Positions 24,567-33,617 are shown, numbered from the stretch's first letter. The stretch is DNA of 64,000 bases from an uncultured Oligoflexia bacterium (GCA_913058265.1 CAJXPQ010000011.1:1-64000); one strand, 5' to 3'. The notes: generated by a model not told the origin, from the letters alone. Translations and numbers: made by a program.

Positions 24567-25645
24567 TATTTATGCCCTCCAGCGACAAAAGGTTTTTTAT
24601 TTAATTCTGCTTTATATTTCTTACCTCTAATATCAATAAAAAATTGATTTTCAGCATCATATAGATCTTTTTTGATCCTCGCAATTGCTATACCTTTTTT
24701 AAGTACGACGCTCATGCTGCCAGAAGTAACTTGTCCAAGGATTGTGCCCGCTTCGTTTTCTACTTGGTAACCCTCTCTTGGAATTCCTTTATCTAAGCTA
24801 AGTTTAACAAGGCGAAAGTTAGGCTTGTAATCCATTAACGCTTTTTTACCTATGAAGTCAGTCTTGCTCATTTTTACTGTCCATTTAAGTCCAGAGTCTA
24901 GAGGGGTTACTTCATCATTTAATTCATTCCCATAAAGTGGATACCCAACTTCAAGTCTTAAAACGTCTCTTGAGCCCAACCCACATGGCTCAGCGCCAAT
25001 AGACACAAGTTGAGACCATAGATTTTGTATGTACTTGTGAGGGCCAAAGATTTCAAAGCCGTCTTCACCTGTGTAGCCAGTTCTGGCAAAAATGATTTCT
25101 TGCATATCAAGCTTTTCAACTTGAAGAGAGTAGTAGTCAATATCCTTAAGTTCACAACCTAGATCGATACTCTTTAAGGCTTTTACAGTGTTTGGACCTT
25201 GCACAGCAAGAAGTGAGAATTCGTGTGATCTATTTTTTAAAGTACAGTCAAAGCCTTCGATCTGACTTTCTATCCAATCGAAATCTTTGTCAATATTGGA
25301 AGCATTTACACAAATCATAATATAGTTTTCTGAAATTTTATAAACGATAAGGTCATCAATAATTGTTCCGTCTTCGCGGCATAGAGGTGAGTATATTGCT
25401 TTGCCTAGCTCTGCGTTGGCGATATCATTTGTAACGAGAAAATCCGTGAATTTTAAAGCTTCATTACCTTCAATAAAAAATTCACCCATATGACTGACGT
25501 CAAATACGCCAACATTACTTCTAACTGCTTCAACTTCAGCTTTAAGATTTTTGTATTGGATTGGCATCTCCCAACCTGCAAAATCTACAATCTTTGCACT
25601 AAGCTTTACATGTTCATCATATAAAGATGTTCTTTGAGCGCTCAT
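24566..25645 (-). CDS. gcvT: Aminomethyltransferase (glycine cleavage T protein)
   Basis: GcvT moves the methylene group from the lipoyl arm of GcvH to tetrahydrofolate, releasing ammonia. The 359-residue protein has the N-terminal VKLSAKIVDFAGWEMPIQY signature, VGVFDVSHMGEFFIEG with the catalytic/folate Asp region, and RTGYTGEDGFEIF. The length matches E. coli GcvT (364). It shares a base with folD upstream and gcvH downstream. Together with FolD, which oxidises the 5,10-methylene-THF it produces, this makes a compact one-carbon unit. Confidence 0.98.
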   Translation of the reverse strand: MSAQRTSLYDEHVKLSAKIVDFAGWEMPIQYKNLKAEVEAVRSNVGVFDVSHMGEFFIEGNEALKFTDFLVTNDIANAELGKAIYSPLCREDGTIIDDLIVYKISENYIMICVNASNIDKDFDWIESQIEGFDCTLKNRSHEFSLLAVQGPNTVKALKSIDLGCELKDIDYYSLQVEKLDMQEIIFARTGYTGEDGFEIFGPHKYIQNLWSQLVSIGAEPCGLGSRDVLRLEVGYPLYGNELNDEVTPLDSGLKWTVKMSKTDFIGKKALMDYKPNFRLVKLSLDKGIPREGYQVENEAGTILGQVTSGSMSVVLKKGIAIARIKKDLYDAENQFFIDIRGKKYKAELNKKPFVAGGHK

Positions 25646-26511
25646 TATACTTTCCTTTGCTTAATTATATTCTTTGTTGTTGTTAAAAGGTTTTGCATGA
25701 GTGAGTAGACAGTCATGGGTCCAACGCCACCTGGAACAGGTGTAATTGCTTTAACATGATCATGAACATCCTCAAAACTTATGTCACCAACTAGTTTTCC
25801 ATTCACTTTGTTCATGCCTACATCTATGAGTACTTGGTCGGGCTGACTTCTCAAGTGTTGCTTAGTTATAAGATTTGGCATTCCGGCAGCAGAAATAATG
25901 ATATCAGCATTCTTTGTATGTTTAGCGAGATCTTTTGTTTTAGAATGACAAATCGTTACTGTGCCGTTCATCGCCTCTAAAATTAAAGCGAGTGGCTTAC
26001 CTACGATATAGCTACGACCAATAATGACAATATCTTTGCCTGCTGGATTTATACTATTCTCTCTAAGAAGAGTTATAATTCCTTTTGGGGTACAGGGAAG
26101 GATACCAGTAAGATTTCCTTGGTATATATCTGTTACCGTCTTGAGATGAAATCCATCAACGTCCTTTGTCGGATTAATTAACTGAGTAATATTAAGATGT
26201 CTCAACTGATTAGGGACGGGAAGTTGAACGAAACAACCAGTTACTTCCGGATTTTCATTCATGCCTTTGATACAGTCTATGAATTCTTTTTCCCCTACAT
26301 CTTCTTTAAGGCGGGTAAGTTTAAACTTTGCACCAATTTTATGACAAAATTTCTCTTTATGCGCCACATAGGACTCACTTGCAGGGTTATTTCCTACCAA
26401 AACGACTTCTAAGTAAGGCGTTAGCCCATCGGAAGCAAGGAAGTTTGACTCCTTGATTAATTCAGGGGAGTATTTTGCTATAATATCGGCAGCTTTTAGT
26501 AATATAGGCAT
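25645..26511 (-). CDS. folD: Methylenetetrahydrofolate dehydrogenase/cyclohydrolase FolD
   Basis: FolD interconverts 5,10-methylene-THF and 10-formyl-THF. Family motifs are clear: YLEVVLVGNNPASESYVAHKEKFC with the catalytic Lys, GCFVQLPVPNQL, KDVDGFH, PCTPKGI, VVIGRSYIVGKP-type Rossmann segment (IIGRSYIVGKPLALIL) and the C-terminal PVPGGVGPMT. I start at ATG 26511; TTG 26517 (ORF track) has equal merit, and neither has a strong RBS. It heads the folD-gcvT-gcvH operon, linking glycine-derived one-carbon units to formyl-THF. Confidence 0.97.
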   Translation of the reverse strand: MPILLKAADIIAKYSPELIKESNFLASDGLTPYLEVVLVGNNPASESYVAHKEKFCHKIGAKFKLTRLKEDVGEKEFIDCIKGMNENPEVTGCFVQLPVPNQLRHLNITQLINPTKDVDGFHLKTVTDIYQGNLTGILPCTPKGIITLLRENSINPAGKDIVIIGRSYIVGKPLALILEAMNGTVTICHSKTKDLAKHTKNADIIISAAGMPNLITKQHLRSQPDQVLIDVGMNKVNGKLVGDISFEDVHDHVKAITPVPGGVGPMTVYSLMQNLLTTTKNIIKQRKV

Positions 26512-26580
26512 GTCCAAAAATTATCTTAAAATAAACCCTTTTCATAGTAAATTATCTGTAGATTCGGACGATAAGCATAT

Positions 26581-26850
26581 ATGGCTAAAGTAGAATGTAC
26601 GATATGTAAGCACTATGGCGATGAGTCGGAAGACCTTCAGCTAGAACGCGCCACGATTTTTGATAATGCTGGAACTCCAGTACCTCTCTTATTGTGTCGA
26701 CAACATTCGGTAGAGCTATTTAAAATGGGCCAGAAAAAATTTCTTGTTAACCACTACAAAATCTTAGTTGAAATCATTTCGTCTGATGAGACGAAGTTCC
26801 TGGATCTCCTTGAGAGGACCGTTCGAGAAAACCTAGACGAAATCTACTAA
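26581..26850 (+). CDS. Hypothetical small zinc-ribbon-like protein, 89 aa
   Basis: No family is recognised. A CTIC pair at residues 6-9 and a CRQH pair near residue 40 could bind one zinc ion, with ~30 residues between. The C-terminal half is helical (FLVNHYKILVEIISSDETKFLDLLERTV). It diverges from folD and precedes ruvC in the same direction with a 74-base gap. The stop-free frame and clean ATG just after an AT-rich region make it likely to be real. No function is proposed. Confidence 0.65.
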   Translation: MAKVECTICKHYGDESEDLQLERATIFDNAGTPVPLLLCRQHSVELFKMGQKKFLVNHYKILVEIISSDETKFLDLLERTVRENLDEIY

Positions 26851-26924
26851 ATTCCCTAGCCTTTGCTAGACCTTATCTACATAAAATTATACTATCTATT
26901 TATCAACACGCACTGGAGATAATT

Positions 26925-27488
26925 TTGATAGTTCTTGGTATCGATCCTGGCTCAATTACAACTGGCTGGGCACTTTTGAAGTCTGAGGGAAACAAAGTTC
27001 ATTACGTCGCGTCAGGAGTACTTCAGTTTAGTGCAAAGACACCTTTTTTAGATCGCTTAAAAGAAATTAAACAAAAATCAGAGGATTTAATCCTTGAGAC
27101 AAACCCTGATGAAATATCTTTAGAATCACTTATATATGTTAAGAGTCCAACCGCCCTGATAAAGTTGGCACAGGCACGTGGAGTCATTATCTCAGCGATG
27201 GTGGATAGATTCACTGGGAAACTTTTTGAGTATTCCCCTAACCTGATAAAGTCTACAGCTGTTGGGCACGGACATGCTGACAAGGAGAGTGTGCGTAAAT
27301 TCATTGATATGATGCTCGGAAAAAGAGAGTATGCCACACACGATGAAAGCGATGCTATTGCGATTGCTTTATGTCATATTATGAATAGAGGGAATGTAAA
27401 ACTTAAGAAAACAAAATCAGCTAAAAAAACGAAGTCATCATCCAATAGTCTGGCTGCAGCTTTGGAGCATAGGGTAGGAAAGTCATGA
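26925..27488 (+). CDS. ruvC: Holliday junction endonuclease RuvC
   Basis: RuvC resolves Holliday junctions after RuvAB branch migration. The acidic catalytic residues are in GIDPGSITTGW (Asp7), LESLIYVKSPT (Glu) and HDESDAIAIALCH (two Asp). The 187-residue protein has a short Lys/Ser-rich tail beyond the core. TTG at 26925 is the only reasonable start, with GGAG 6 bases upstream. It overlaps ruvA by 4 bases. Confidence 0.97.
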   Translation: MIVLGIDPGSITTGWALLKSEGNKVHYVASGVLQFSAKTPFLDRLKEIKQKSEDLILETNPDEISLESLIYVKSPTALIKLAQARGVIISAMVDRFTGKLFEYSPNLIKSTAVGHGHADKESVRKFIDMMLGKREYATHDESDAIAIALCHIMNRGNVKLKKTKSAKKTKSSSNSLAAALEHRVGKS

Positions 27489-28111
27489 TTGGTTATATTC
27501 AAGGAAAAGTTCTAGATACAGATGGTAAAAAAGCAATTGTGTTAACTGAAGGTGGAGTTGGGCATGAGATTAATTATGGTTATTTTCTTGAGACTAATAC
27601 GACAGTAGGACTTTTTATTCATCATCACATTTCTGAGAATGACCAAAGTCTTTGGGGTTTTAATTCTTTAGAAGATAAAAAAATGTTCGAATTTTTAAAA
27701 ACCGTAAATAAAGTAGGCTCGTCAAAGGCTTACCCGCTAATAACTATGGTGGGAACTGAGGGTGTGATTCAAGCAATTATGTTTGATCAGCCAAATGTAT
27801 TAAGTCAGGCTCAAGGTATTGGAAAGAAAATGGCGGAACAAATAATACTATCTCTAAAGGATAAGATTGATAAGTTTCAAGCAAGTAATATGGCGACGGA
27901 GACGGATAATTCAAAGTTAAATATTGATACTGTTGAAACACCTCAGATGGGGGCGAAGTCAGTTGATAAGAATATTATGAATGATGTCCTAATGGCACTA
28001 GACTCTCTTGGCTACAATGATAAAGAAATAACTCATTTAGTTCGAAAGCAAATGCAGCAAGGGCTAGTATCTAGCGAAGAGATAATTAAAGGTGTACTGA
28101 GAGAATTATAA
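27485..28111 (+). CDS. ruvA: Holliday junction DNA-binding protein RuvA
   Basis: RuvA tetramers hold the four-way junction for the RuvB motor. The 208-residue protein begins MIGYIQGKVLDTDGK, has the OB-fold IHHHISENDQSLWGFNSLEDKKMFEFLKTVNKVG, a helix-hairpin-helix (AQGIGKKMAEQIILSLKDK) and a C-terminal domain III (DVLMALDSLGYNDKEITHLV) that contacts RuvB. One base separates it from ruvB, so the three ruv genes form one operon. Confidence 0.96.
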   Translation: MIGYIQGKVLDTDGKKAIVLTEGGVGHEINYGYFLETNTTVGLFIHHHISENDQSLWGFNSLEDKKMFEFLKTVNKVGSSKAYPLITMVGTEGVIQAIMFDQPNVLSQAQGIGKKMAEQIILSLKDKIDKFQASNMATETDNSKLNIDTVETPQMGAKSVDKNIMNDVLMALDSLGYNDKEITHLVRKQMQQGLVSSEEIIKGVLREL

Positions 28112-28112
28112 A

Positions 28113-29099
28113 ATGACAGACGAAAGAATGGTATCAGGTGATACAAACAACCGAGATGTTGAGCATGAATCACGTCTTAGACCAAAAGATTTTTCAGAGT
28201 ATGTTGGTCAAAAAAGAGTTGTTGAGAATATTGACCTCATGGTTAAATCTGCGAATAAGAGAAATGCGGCCATGGACCATGTCTTACTATCTGGGCCCCC
28301 GGGTCTTGGTAAAACATCTCTGGCGATGATCGTGGCAAAGTCTCTTGGAAGTGAACTGCATGTTATATCTGGCCCTGCAATTGAGAAAAAGGGTGACCTC
28401 GCGGCAGTCCTAACGAATATTCAACCAAAAGATGTTCTTTTTATTGATGAAATTCACCGGATGCATGTCTCAATTGAAGAAATACTCTATTCAGCAATGG
28501 AAGATTTTAGATTGGATATTTTAATTGGTCAGGGTGCCAGTGCGAGAACAATGCAGATTGACCTTGTACCATTTACACTTATTGGTGCAACAACAAGGGC
28601 GGGACTTCTATCAAACCCTCTTCGTGATAGATTTATGGCGCATCTACACTTTGACTTCTATTCTCCTGAAGAACTGTCTCAGATCCTGGAAAATAACGCA
28701 AAAAAAATGAACCTAAAGCTAAACAAAGAGTCTAACTTAGAAATTGCCCGTAGAAGCAGGGGAACACCTCGAATTGCGAATAGAATTCTAAGAAGAGTTA
28801 GAGATTTTGCGCTTGTAAAAGACCATAAAGAAGTTCAATTATCAGATGTTCATAGTGCTCTAGATTTACTTGATATTGATTCACTAGGTTTAGATACTAT
28901 GGATCGAAAAATTCTTAAAGTTATCAGCGAATACTACTCTAATGGACCAGTAGGAATCGACGCCTTATCTGCTACCCTAGGTGAAGATAAGCAGACCATT
29001 GAGGAAGTATACGAGCCATTTTTACTTAAAGAAGGCTTACTTCTAAGAACTCCCAGAGGCAGGGTGCTTTCTGAGAAGGCAATTTCACACATGGTTTAG
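28113..29099 (+). CDS. ruvB: Holliday junction branch-migration ATPase RuvB
   Basis: The 328-residue AAA+ ATPase contains RPKDFSEYVGQ, Walker A GPPGLGKTSLA (about residues 62-72), Walker B LFIDEIHRM, sensor-1 LIGATTRAG and the arginine-finger segment NPLRDRF. The C-terminal winged-helix domain (GLDTMDRKILKVI ... EPFLLKEGLLLRTPRGRVL) is complete. It is the third gene of the ruvCAB unit; no clear terminator follows in the 239-base AT-rich gap before lpxC. Confidence 0.99.
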   Translation: MTDERMVSGDTNNRDVEHESRLRPKDFSEYVGQKRVVENIDLMVKSANKRNAAMDHVLLSGPPGLGKTSLAMIVAKSLGSELHVISGPAIEKKGDLAAVLTNIQPKDVLFIDEIHRMHVSIEEILYSAMEDFRLDILIGQGASARTMQIDLVPFTLIGATTRAGLLSNPLRDRFMAHLHFDFYSPEELSQILENNAKKMNLKLNKESNLEIARRSRGTPRIANRILRRVRDFALVKDHKEVQLSDVHSALDLLDIDSLGLDTMDRKILKVISEYYSNGPVGIDALSATLGEDKQTIEEVYEPFLLKEGLLLRTPRGRVLSEKAISHMV

Positions 29100-29338
29100 C
29101 TTGAAATCTTTACTCAGGCGCTATTTAAAATTATTAAGTTCTGTTAATCTCCATTATTGACAATTTATTGAAGTAAATTAATTTTATTTGGTAATATTTT
29201 GCCTTTATTAAAGATCTAAGTTACTGTAAGTACAATAGATAAATAATAAATATGTATTAATTTGATTTTCCATTATACTTATTTATACGTAGTGCAATAT
29301 AAGCTAAATAGAATAAGTTTATTATTTGAGATGAAAAT

Positions 29339-30256
29339 ATGATTTATCAAAGAACCATTGCTAAAGAAGTATCCGTAACCGGAATAGGTATTCACTCTGG
29401 TAAAAAAGTTACTTTAAAGATGTATCCCGCTGAAGCAGATACAGGTATTTTATTTCGCAGATCAGATATACCAAGCTCCAAAACAGTTAAAGCCTGTGCA
29501 CGTGGTGTAGGTCCGACTCAAAACAATACGACTTTAGGTGATGGACCGGATGCTATACATACAGTTGAGCACCTTCTTTCTGCGCTATATGGTCTTGGTA
29601 TTGATAATGTTTACTGTGAAATGGATGGCCCAGAAGTTCCAATTATGGACGGATCAAGCGGATCGTTTATCTTTGTCCTTAAAGAAACTGGCATTGAGAA
29701 TCTAAGCAAATCAAAAAAATTCATGGTCATTTTAGAGCCCGTAAGAGTTGAAAATAAAGGAACTTGGGCCATGATTGAGCCCGCTAAAAACCTTATTATT
29801 GATTCGACAATAGTCTTTGCTCACCCAACTATAAACACACAAAAAGAAGTGTTTGAATTTAGTTGTGAGAATTATGTAAACACTATTTCTCGCGCGCGAA
29901 CATTCGGAATGTTGAGAGATGTAGATATGCTTAAGCGCATGGGCCTTGCTAAGGGAGGATCTCTTGATAACGCTATCGTACTCGATGATTACAAAGTTAT
30001 TAACCCTGAAGGACTTAGATTTCATGAAGAATTCGTGAAGCATAAAATCTTAGATACAATAGGTGATATCAGCCTATTAGGTTACCAACTTGCTGGAAAA
30101 ATAACTACTTATAAGTCTGGCCATTACTTACACAATATTTTGTGCCGTAAAATCCTAGATACACCAAGTGCATATGAGATTGTATCGGCAAGCTCACTTA
30201 ACGCTGAGGTTAGGGAAGCTCATAAACTTCCGCAATTTATATCTGTTACGAATTAA
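29339..30256 (+). CDS. lpxC: UDP-3-O-acyl-GlcNAc deacetylase LpxC
   Basis: LpxC is the zinc enzyme that commits UDP-GlcNAc to lipid A synthesis. The 305-residue protein has the N-terminal VTGIGIHSGKKVTL, IHTVEHLLSALYGLGIDNV (zinc His), GPEVPIMDGSS, SRARTFG, and KHKILDTIGDISLLG carrying the second zinc His and Asp; the SGHYLHN motif near the C-terminus supplies the catalytic His. It stands alone after a 239-base gap holding only weak promoter-like hexamers (a TTGACA at 29157-29162 without a good -10). Its presence shows a Gram-negative outer membrane with lipid A. Confidence 0.99.
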   Translation: MIYQRTIAKEVSVTGIGIHSGKKVTLKMYPAEADTGILFRRSDIPSSKTVKACARGVGPTQNNTTLGDGPDAIHTVEHLLSALYGLGIDNVYCEMDGPEVPIMDGSSGSFIFVLKETGIENLSKSKKFMVILEPVRVENKGTWAMIEPAKNLIIDSTIVFAHPTINTQKEVFEFSCENYVNTISRARTFGMLRDVDMLKRMGLAKGGSLDNAIVLDDYKVINPEGLRFHEEFVKHKILDTIGDISLLGYQLAGKITTYKSGHYLHNILCRKILDTPSAYEIVSASSLNAEVREAHKLPQFISVTN

Positions 30257-30318
30257 GCCCCTTTTCATTTCATTTTAAACGCGGTACATAACCTTTAATT
30301 TATAAGGGGTTATAGTTA

Positions 30319-30705
30319 ATGAAATCAATTTTATTCATATTGATACTATCGGTATCAACGATATCTTTTGCTAATACAATTACATGGAAAAAAATTGAGA
30401 TTGAGCAAACGTATATTTTAAATCAAACAATTGTTGTAAACACAGAGGCAGCACAATCTAAGATTGCTGAAGGTACTAAGATAAGTTTGATTGAAGTAAA
30501 AACTCTTCCGATGTTAAAAGTAAAATCTCACAAGTATCAACTGGGACAATGTACAAATTCAAACCTCAGTACAGACTTAGAACTGGTCAGTATTATACAA
30601 CCAAATGGTAATTCACACTCCGTTGGAATTAACTTTGCTAAAGGTTGTGTTTTAGATGTCTATATTGATTTAGATGAACTCGAAGCAATAAGTTTTTTAA
30701 AATAA
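30319..30705 (+). CDS. Hypothetical secreted protein, 128 aa
   Basis: No family is recognised. A Sec signal peptide is clear (SILFILILSVSTISFA, cleavage after SFA). The mature part of about 110 residues is mostly beta-strand in character and has two cysteines (GQCTN and KGCVLD) that could form a periplasmic disulfide. It lies between lpxC and proS, 10 bases before proS, so it may share a transcript with proS without a functional link. Confidence 0.7.
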   Translation: MKSILFILILSVSTISFANTITWKKIEIEQTYILNQTIVVNTEAAQSKIAEGTKISLIEVKTLPMLKVKSHKYQLGQCTNSNLSTDLELVSIIQPNGNSHSVGINFAKGCVLDVYIDLDELEAISFLK

Positions 30706-30715
30706 AGGAAAGTTA

Positions 30716-32461
30716 ATGAAACTCTCAAAGTCATTTTGGCAAACTTACAAAGAAGTTCCGAGTGATGCAGAAGTACCTTCTCATCAATTATTACTCCGCG
30801 CCGGCTTTATAAATAAAACAACTGGAGGTATTTATACCTACCTACCTATGGCAGTAAGAGTCTTAGAAAAAATCAAAAATATTATAAGAGAAGAGCATGA
30901 AAAAATTGGTGCTCAAGAAGTGTTAATGAGCTTCGTTACACCAGGTGACCTTTGGAAAAAATCAGGACGTTGGGAAACAATGGGCCCTGAAATGGTTAGA
31001 ATTAACGATAGAAAAAACAATGACTTCTGTCTTAGTGCCACAAATGAAGAGACAATTACAGACGTTATTGGATCGGCCATAACATCTTATAAGCAACTCC
31101 CAGCAAACCTCTTTCAGATTAATACAAAATTTAGAGATGAAATAAGACCACGTTTTGGGCTACTTCGTTGTCGTGAATTCATTATGAAAGACGCCTACAC
31201 TTTTCATTTAGATAAGAAGTGTATGGACGATATGTATCAAAACTACTTTAAGACATATTCAAATATCTTTAAGCGTATGGGACTTGAGTTTATAAGTGTT
31301 GAAGCTGACGGCGGTGCCATGGCAGATGCCGGCTCTCAAACACACGAATTTCAAGTTATTGCAGATAACGGTGAAGATGATATTGCGGAAGTAAAATCCC
31401 TTGATTATGCAGCTAATATTGAGACAGCTGAAACCTATAGAGGGGATTTAGAATTTTCAGTAAGCACCGAGCTTAAAGAAATCGAGACAACTAATCTCGC
31501 AACATGTGAAGACGTGGCAAATTTTTTAAACATTCCAGTTTACCAAACGTTGAAAACTCTCGTTTATACAGCAACTTATGCCAAAAAAGACGGTTCAACT
31601 AAAGAAGCAAATTATATCCTCATGATTTTAGGGGATGATCAACTTAACGAAGTTAAGCTTAATAATTATTTCAGCGGGGCAGTAGATATACAACCAACTA
31701 TCGAAGAGGTTTTAAAAGAGCTTAGCCTTCCAAAAGGTTATATGAGCCCTATCGACAGAGAAATCTCAGTTATAGTTGATAGTGCTATCGATCTTGATGC
31801 TGGTTATGTCGTTGGAGCAAATAAAGAACACTTTCACATTAGTGGATTTACAATTTCTCGCGATGTAAAAAACTTCAAACAAGTAAACCTACGCTTAACA
31901 CAAGCAAGTGACTTTGGACCAGATAAGAAAACACCAATTGTCATTCGTAGAGGTATCGAAGTTGGGCATATTTTTCAACTTGGAAGTAAATATACGAAAT
32001 CAATGGATGCTTCAGTATTAGATCAGAATGGTAAAAAAGTTAATCCATTAATGGGCTGTTATGGAATTGGTGTTTCGAGAACGATGGCGGCAGCGATTGA
32101 GCAGTTTCATGATGAAGATGGAATGGTTTGGCCTCCACAGCTTGCACCGTTTGAAGTATATTTTGCAGTTCTTGGCAAAAAAGATGAAACAAAAAAACTA
32201 GCTAACGATATATATGCTGACTTAAAAGAGGCAGGCATAGATATATTATTAGACGACAGGGGAGCATCTGCAGGAGCAATGTTTAAGGATTCAGACCTTT
32301 TAGGGTTACCTTTAAGAGTTCTTTTAGGTGAACGGGATTACGATCAAACTGAAGAATTGGAGATCAAAGAGAGAAAGTCTGGTTCTATTCATAAAGTAAA
32401 GCGTGACGAATTACCCTTAAAAATTCATGAGCTTCTGTTGCAACTTGGGAGCGATATTTAA
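30716..32461 (+). CDS. proS: Prolyl-tRNA synthetase, bacterial type
   Basis: The 581-residue class II synthetase has the N-terminal SHQLLLRAGFINKTTGGIYTYLP, motif 2 FRDEIRPRFGLLRCREFIMKDAYTFH, the internal editing (YbaK-like INS) domain spanning about residues 225-390, and motif 3 PLMGCYGIGVSRTMAAAIEQ. The C-terminal anticodon-binding domain is complete. It is the bacterial (ProS type 1) form with the Ala-Pro editing insert. AAAGGAAAG precedes the ATG. Its stop overlaps the start of the methyltransferase gene by one base. Confidence 0.98.
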   Translation: MKLSKSFWQTYKEVPSDAEVPSHQLLLRAGFINKTTGGIYTYLPMAVRVLEKIKNIIREEHEKIGAQEVLMSFVTPGDLWKKSGRWETMGPEMVRINDRKNNDFCLSATNEETITDVIGSAITSYKQLPANLFQINTKFRDEIRPRFGLLRCREFIMKDAYTFHLDKKCMDDMYQNYFKTYSNIFKRMGLEFISVEADGGAMADAGSQTHEFQVIADNGEDDIAEVKSLDYAANIETAETYRGDLEFSVSTELKEIETTNLATCEDVANFLNIPVYQTLKTLVYTATYAKKDGSTKEANYILMILGDDQLNEVKLNNYFSGAVDIQPTIEEVLKELSLPKGYMSPIDREISVIVDSAIDLDAGYVVGANKEHFHISGFTISRDVKNFKQVNLRLTQASDFGPDKKTPIVIRRGIEVGHIFQLGSKYTKSMDASVLDQNGKKVNPLMGCYGIGVSRTMAAAIEQFHDEDGMVWPPQLAPFEVYFAVLGKKDETKKLANDIYADLKEAGIDILLDDRGASAGAMFKDSDLLGLPLRVLLGERDYDQTEELEIKERKSGSIHKVKRDELPLKIHELLLQLGSDI

Positions 32462-33216
32462 TGGAAGAATTTGATTTAGTAATAGGAATTCACAGTATTA
32501 TTGCCGCTTTAAAGAATCAGGACAGGACAATATATAAATTAGTTGCCACAGAAGATGCCATCTCAGAACTAAAGAAGCAGATTAAGTTAGATGGAATAAA
32601 AATAGAACTTTGCGCTACTCATAAAGTTCAAGAAGAGGCAAAAAGATACTTTCGGGAACTCGATTTAGATTATCATAGAGTTCCTTCAGGGGTTTTCTTG
32701 CTCGCTTCTAAGATGGCCATTCACGATATTACTTATCTATATAAAATGATTGATAGTAAGGATAACCTTAAAATATTATGCTTAGACCAAGTCTCAGACG
32801 TCCATAATGCTGGGGCAATTATCCGAACGGCATCATTTTATGGGGTAGACGCTGTGGTTGTACCAGATAGAAAGTCTTTTGGACTCACTCCATCATTTTT
32901 TAGAATAGCCTCGGGATCTGCTGAATCAGTTCCAATGATCGGGGTAAATAAACTCACTAAAACAGTGACTCGGATGAAGGAGATGGGTGTTCTTTGCCTC
33001 GGCCTTAGCGAGCATGCTACGGGAGAGTTAGAAGATTCATTGAAGCAGGTATCAGATAAGGGCATGGCGATTATCCTTGGGCGTGAAGACGTCGGTATCA
33101 GCAACGCAGTCCTTAGATTAATAGATCATCGTATCTCACTTAAAAGTTCAGGGGATATCAAATCTCTAAATGTTTCCATTGCTGCGGCGGTTTGCATGGA
33201 GAAATGTTTTACATAA
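32461..33216 (+). CDS. TrmH-family (SPOUT) RNA 2'-O-methyltransferase, RlmB-like
   Basis: The 251-residue protein has an N-terminal L30-like substrate-binding part (DLVIGIHSIIAALKNQ) and a SPOUT domain with the family motifs: motif 1 NAGAIIRTASFYGVDAVVV, motif 2 IILGREDVGISNAVL and motif 3 KSSGDIKSLNVSIAAAVCME. It is the size and build of RlmB, which methylates G2251 of 23S rRNA, but the substrate cannot be fixed by sequence. Motif 2 reads LGRED rather than the usual LGSEG. It ends just before the tRNA-tuf promoter. Confidence 0.85.
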   Translation: MEEFDLVIGIHSIIAALKNQDRTIYKLVATEDAISELKKQIKLDGIKIELCATHKVQEEAKRYFRELDLDYHRVPSGVFLLASKMAIHDITYLYKMIDSKDNLKILCLDQVSDVHNAGAIIRTASFYGVDAVVVPDRKSFGLTPSFFRIASGSAESVPMIGVNKLTKTVTRMKEMGVLCLGLSEHATGELEDSLKQVSDKGMAIILGREDVGISNAVLRLIDHRISLKSSGDIKSLNVSIAAAVCMEKCFT

Positions 33217-33239
33217 TCTTCAAAAAGCTTAAAAAATAC

Positions 33240-33268
33240 TTGCATTTATAATTGATCAGGTTTATAAA
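33240..33268 (+). promoter_or_regulatory. Promoter of the tRNA-tuf operon
   Basis: TTGCAT is spaced 17 bases from TATAAA, placing the transcription start near 33275, about 30 bases before tRNA-Thr. The arrangement matches the strong tRNA-Asn promoter earlier in the window. Confidence 0.65.
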
Positions 33269-33305
33269 ATTAGACCTTATCATTATGATAAATTATTAGT
33301 TTTGG

Positions 33306-33381
33306 GCAGCTCTAGCTCAGTTGGTAGAGCATCGGTTTTGTAAACCGACGGTCGCAGGTTCAAATCCTGTGAGCTGCTCCA
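33306..33381 (+). tRNA. tRNA-Thr (anticodon TGT)
   Basis: 76 bases with acceptor stem GCAGCTC/GAGCTGC, D-arm GCTC...GAGC, anticodon loop TTTGTAA (anticodon TGT), T-arm GTTCAAAT and encoded CCA. It is the first tRNA of the tuf operon, in the position of E. coli thrU. Confidence 0.96.
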
Positions 33382-33397
33382 TAAATTTTAAAGATTC

Positions 33398-33483
33398 GGC
33401 AAGGTATGCAAGTGGTTAAAGCAATCGGATTGTAAATCCGCCGTCGTATGACTTCGAAGGTTCAAATCCTTCCCGTGCCACCA
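33398..33483 (+). tRNA. tRNA-Tyr (anticodon GTA)
   Basis: 86 bases with a long class II variable arm, anticodon loop TTGTAAA (anticodon GTA), T-stem GAAGG/CCTTC and encoded CCA. The acceptor stem GGCAAGG/CCGTGCC has one A-G mismatch at the fifth pair. It is in the position of E. coli tyrU. Confidence 0.95.
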
Positions 33484-33541
33484 TCTTTAAAATATATGAA
33501 GCCAAGTAGTTTTATTGGTGATAGGATACAAAAAATGTTAT

Positions 33542-33617
33542 GCGGGTGTAGCTCAGTTGGTAGAGCACAAGCCTTCCAAGCTTGGGGTCGAGAGTTCGAG
33601 TCTCTTCGCCCGCTCCA
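33542..33617 (+). tRNA. tRNA-Gly (anticodon TCC)
   Basis: 76 bases with acceptor stem GCGGGTG/CGCCCGC, anticodon loop CTTCCAA (anticodon TCC), T-arm GTTCGAGT and encoded CCA. It is in the position of E. coli glyT. The ORF 33448-33630 across it is an artefact. Confidence 0.96.

Noticed and set aside
26512-26580. Glycine riboswitch upstream of folD-gcvT-gcvH
   Set aside because: The gap is only about 70 bases and lacks the tandem-aptamer features.
29100-29338. Regulatory element or small gene in the ruvB-lpxC gap
   Set aside because: AT-rich, with a TTGACA but no matching -10, no stable hairpin and no coding frame with an RBS.
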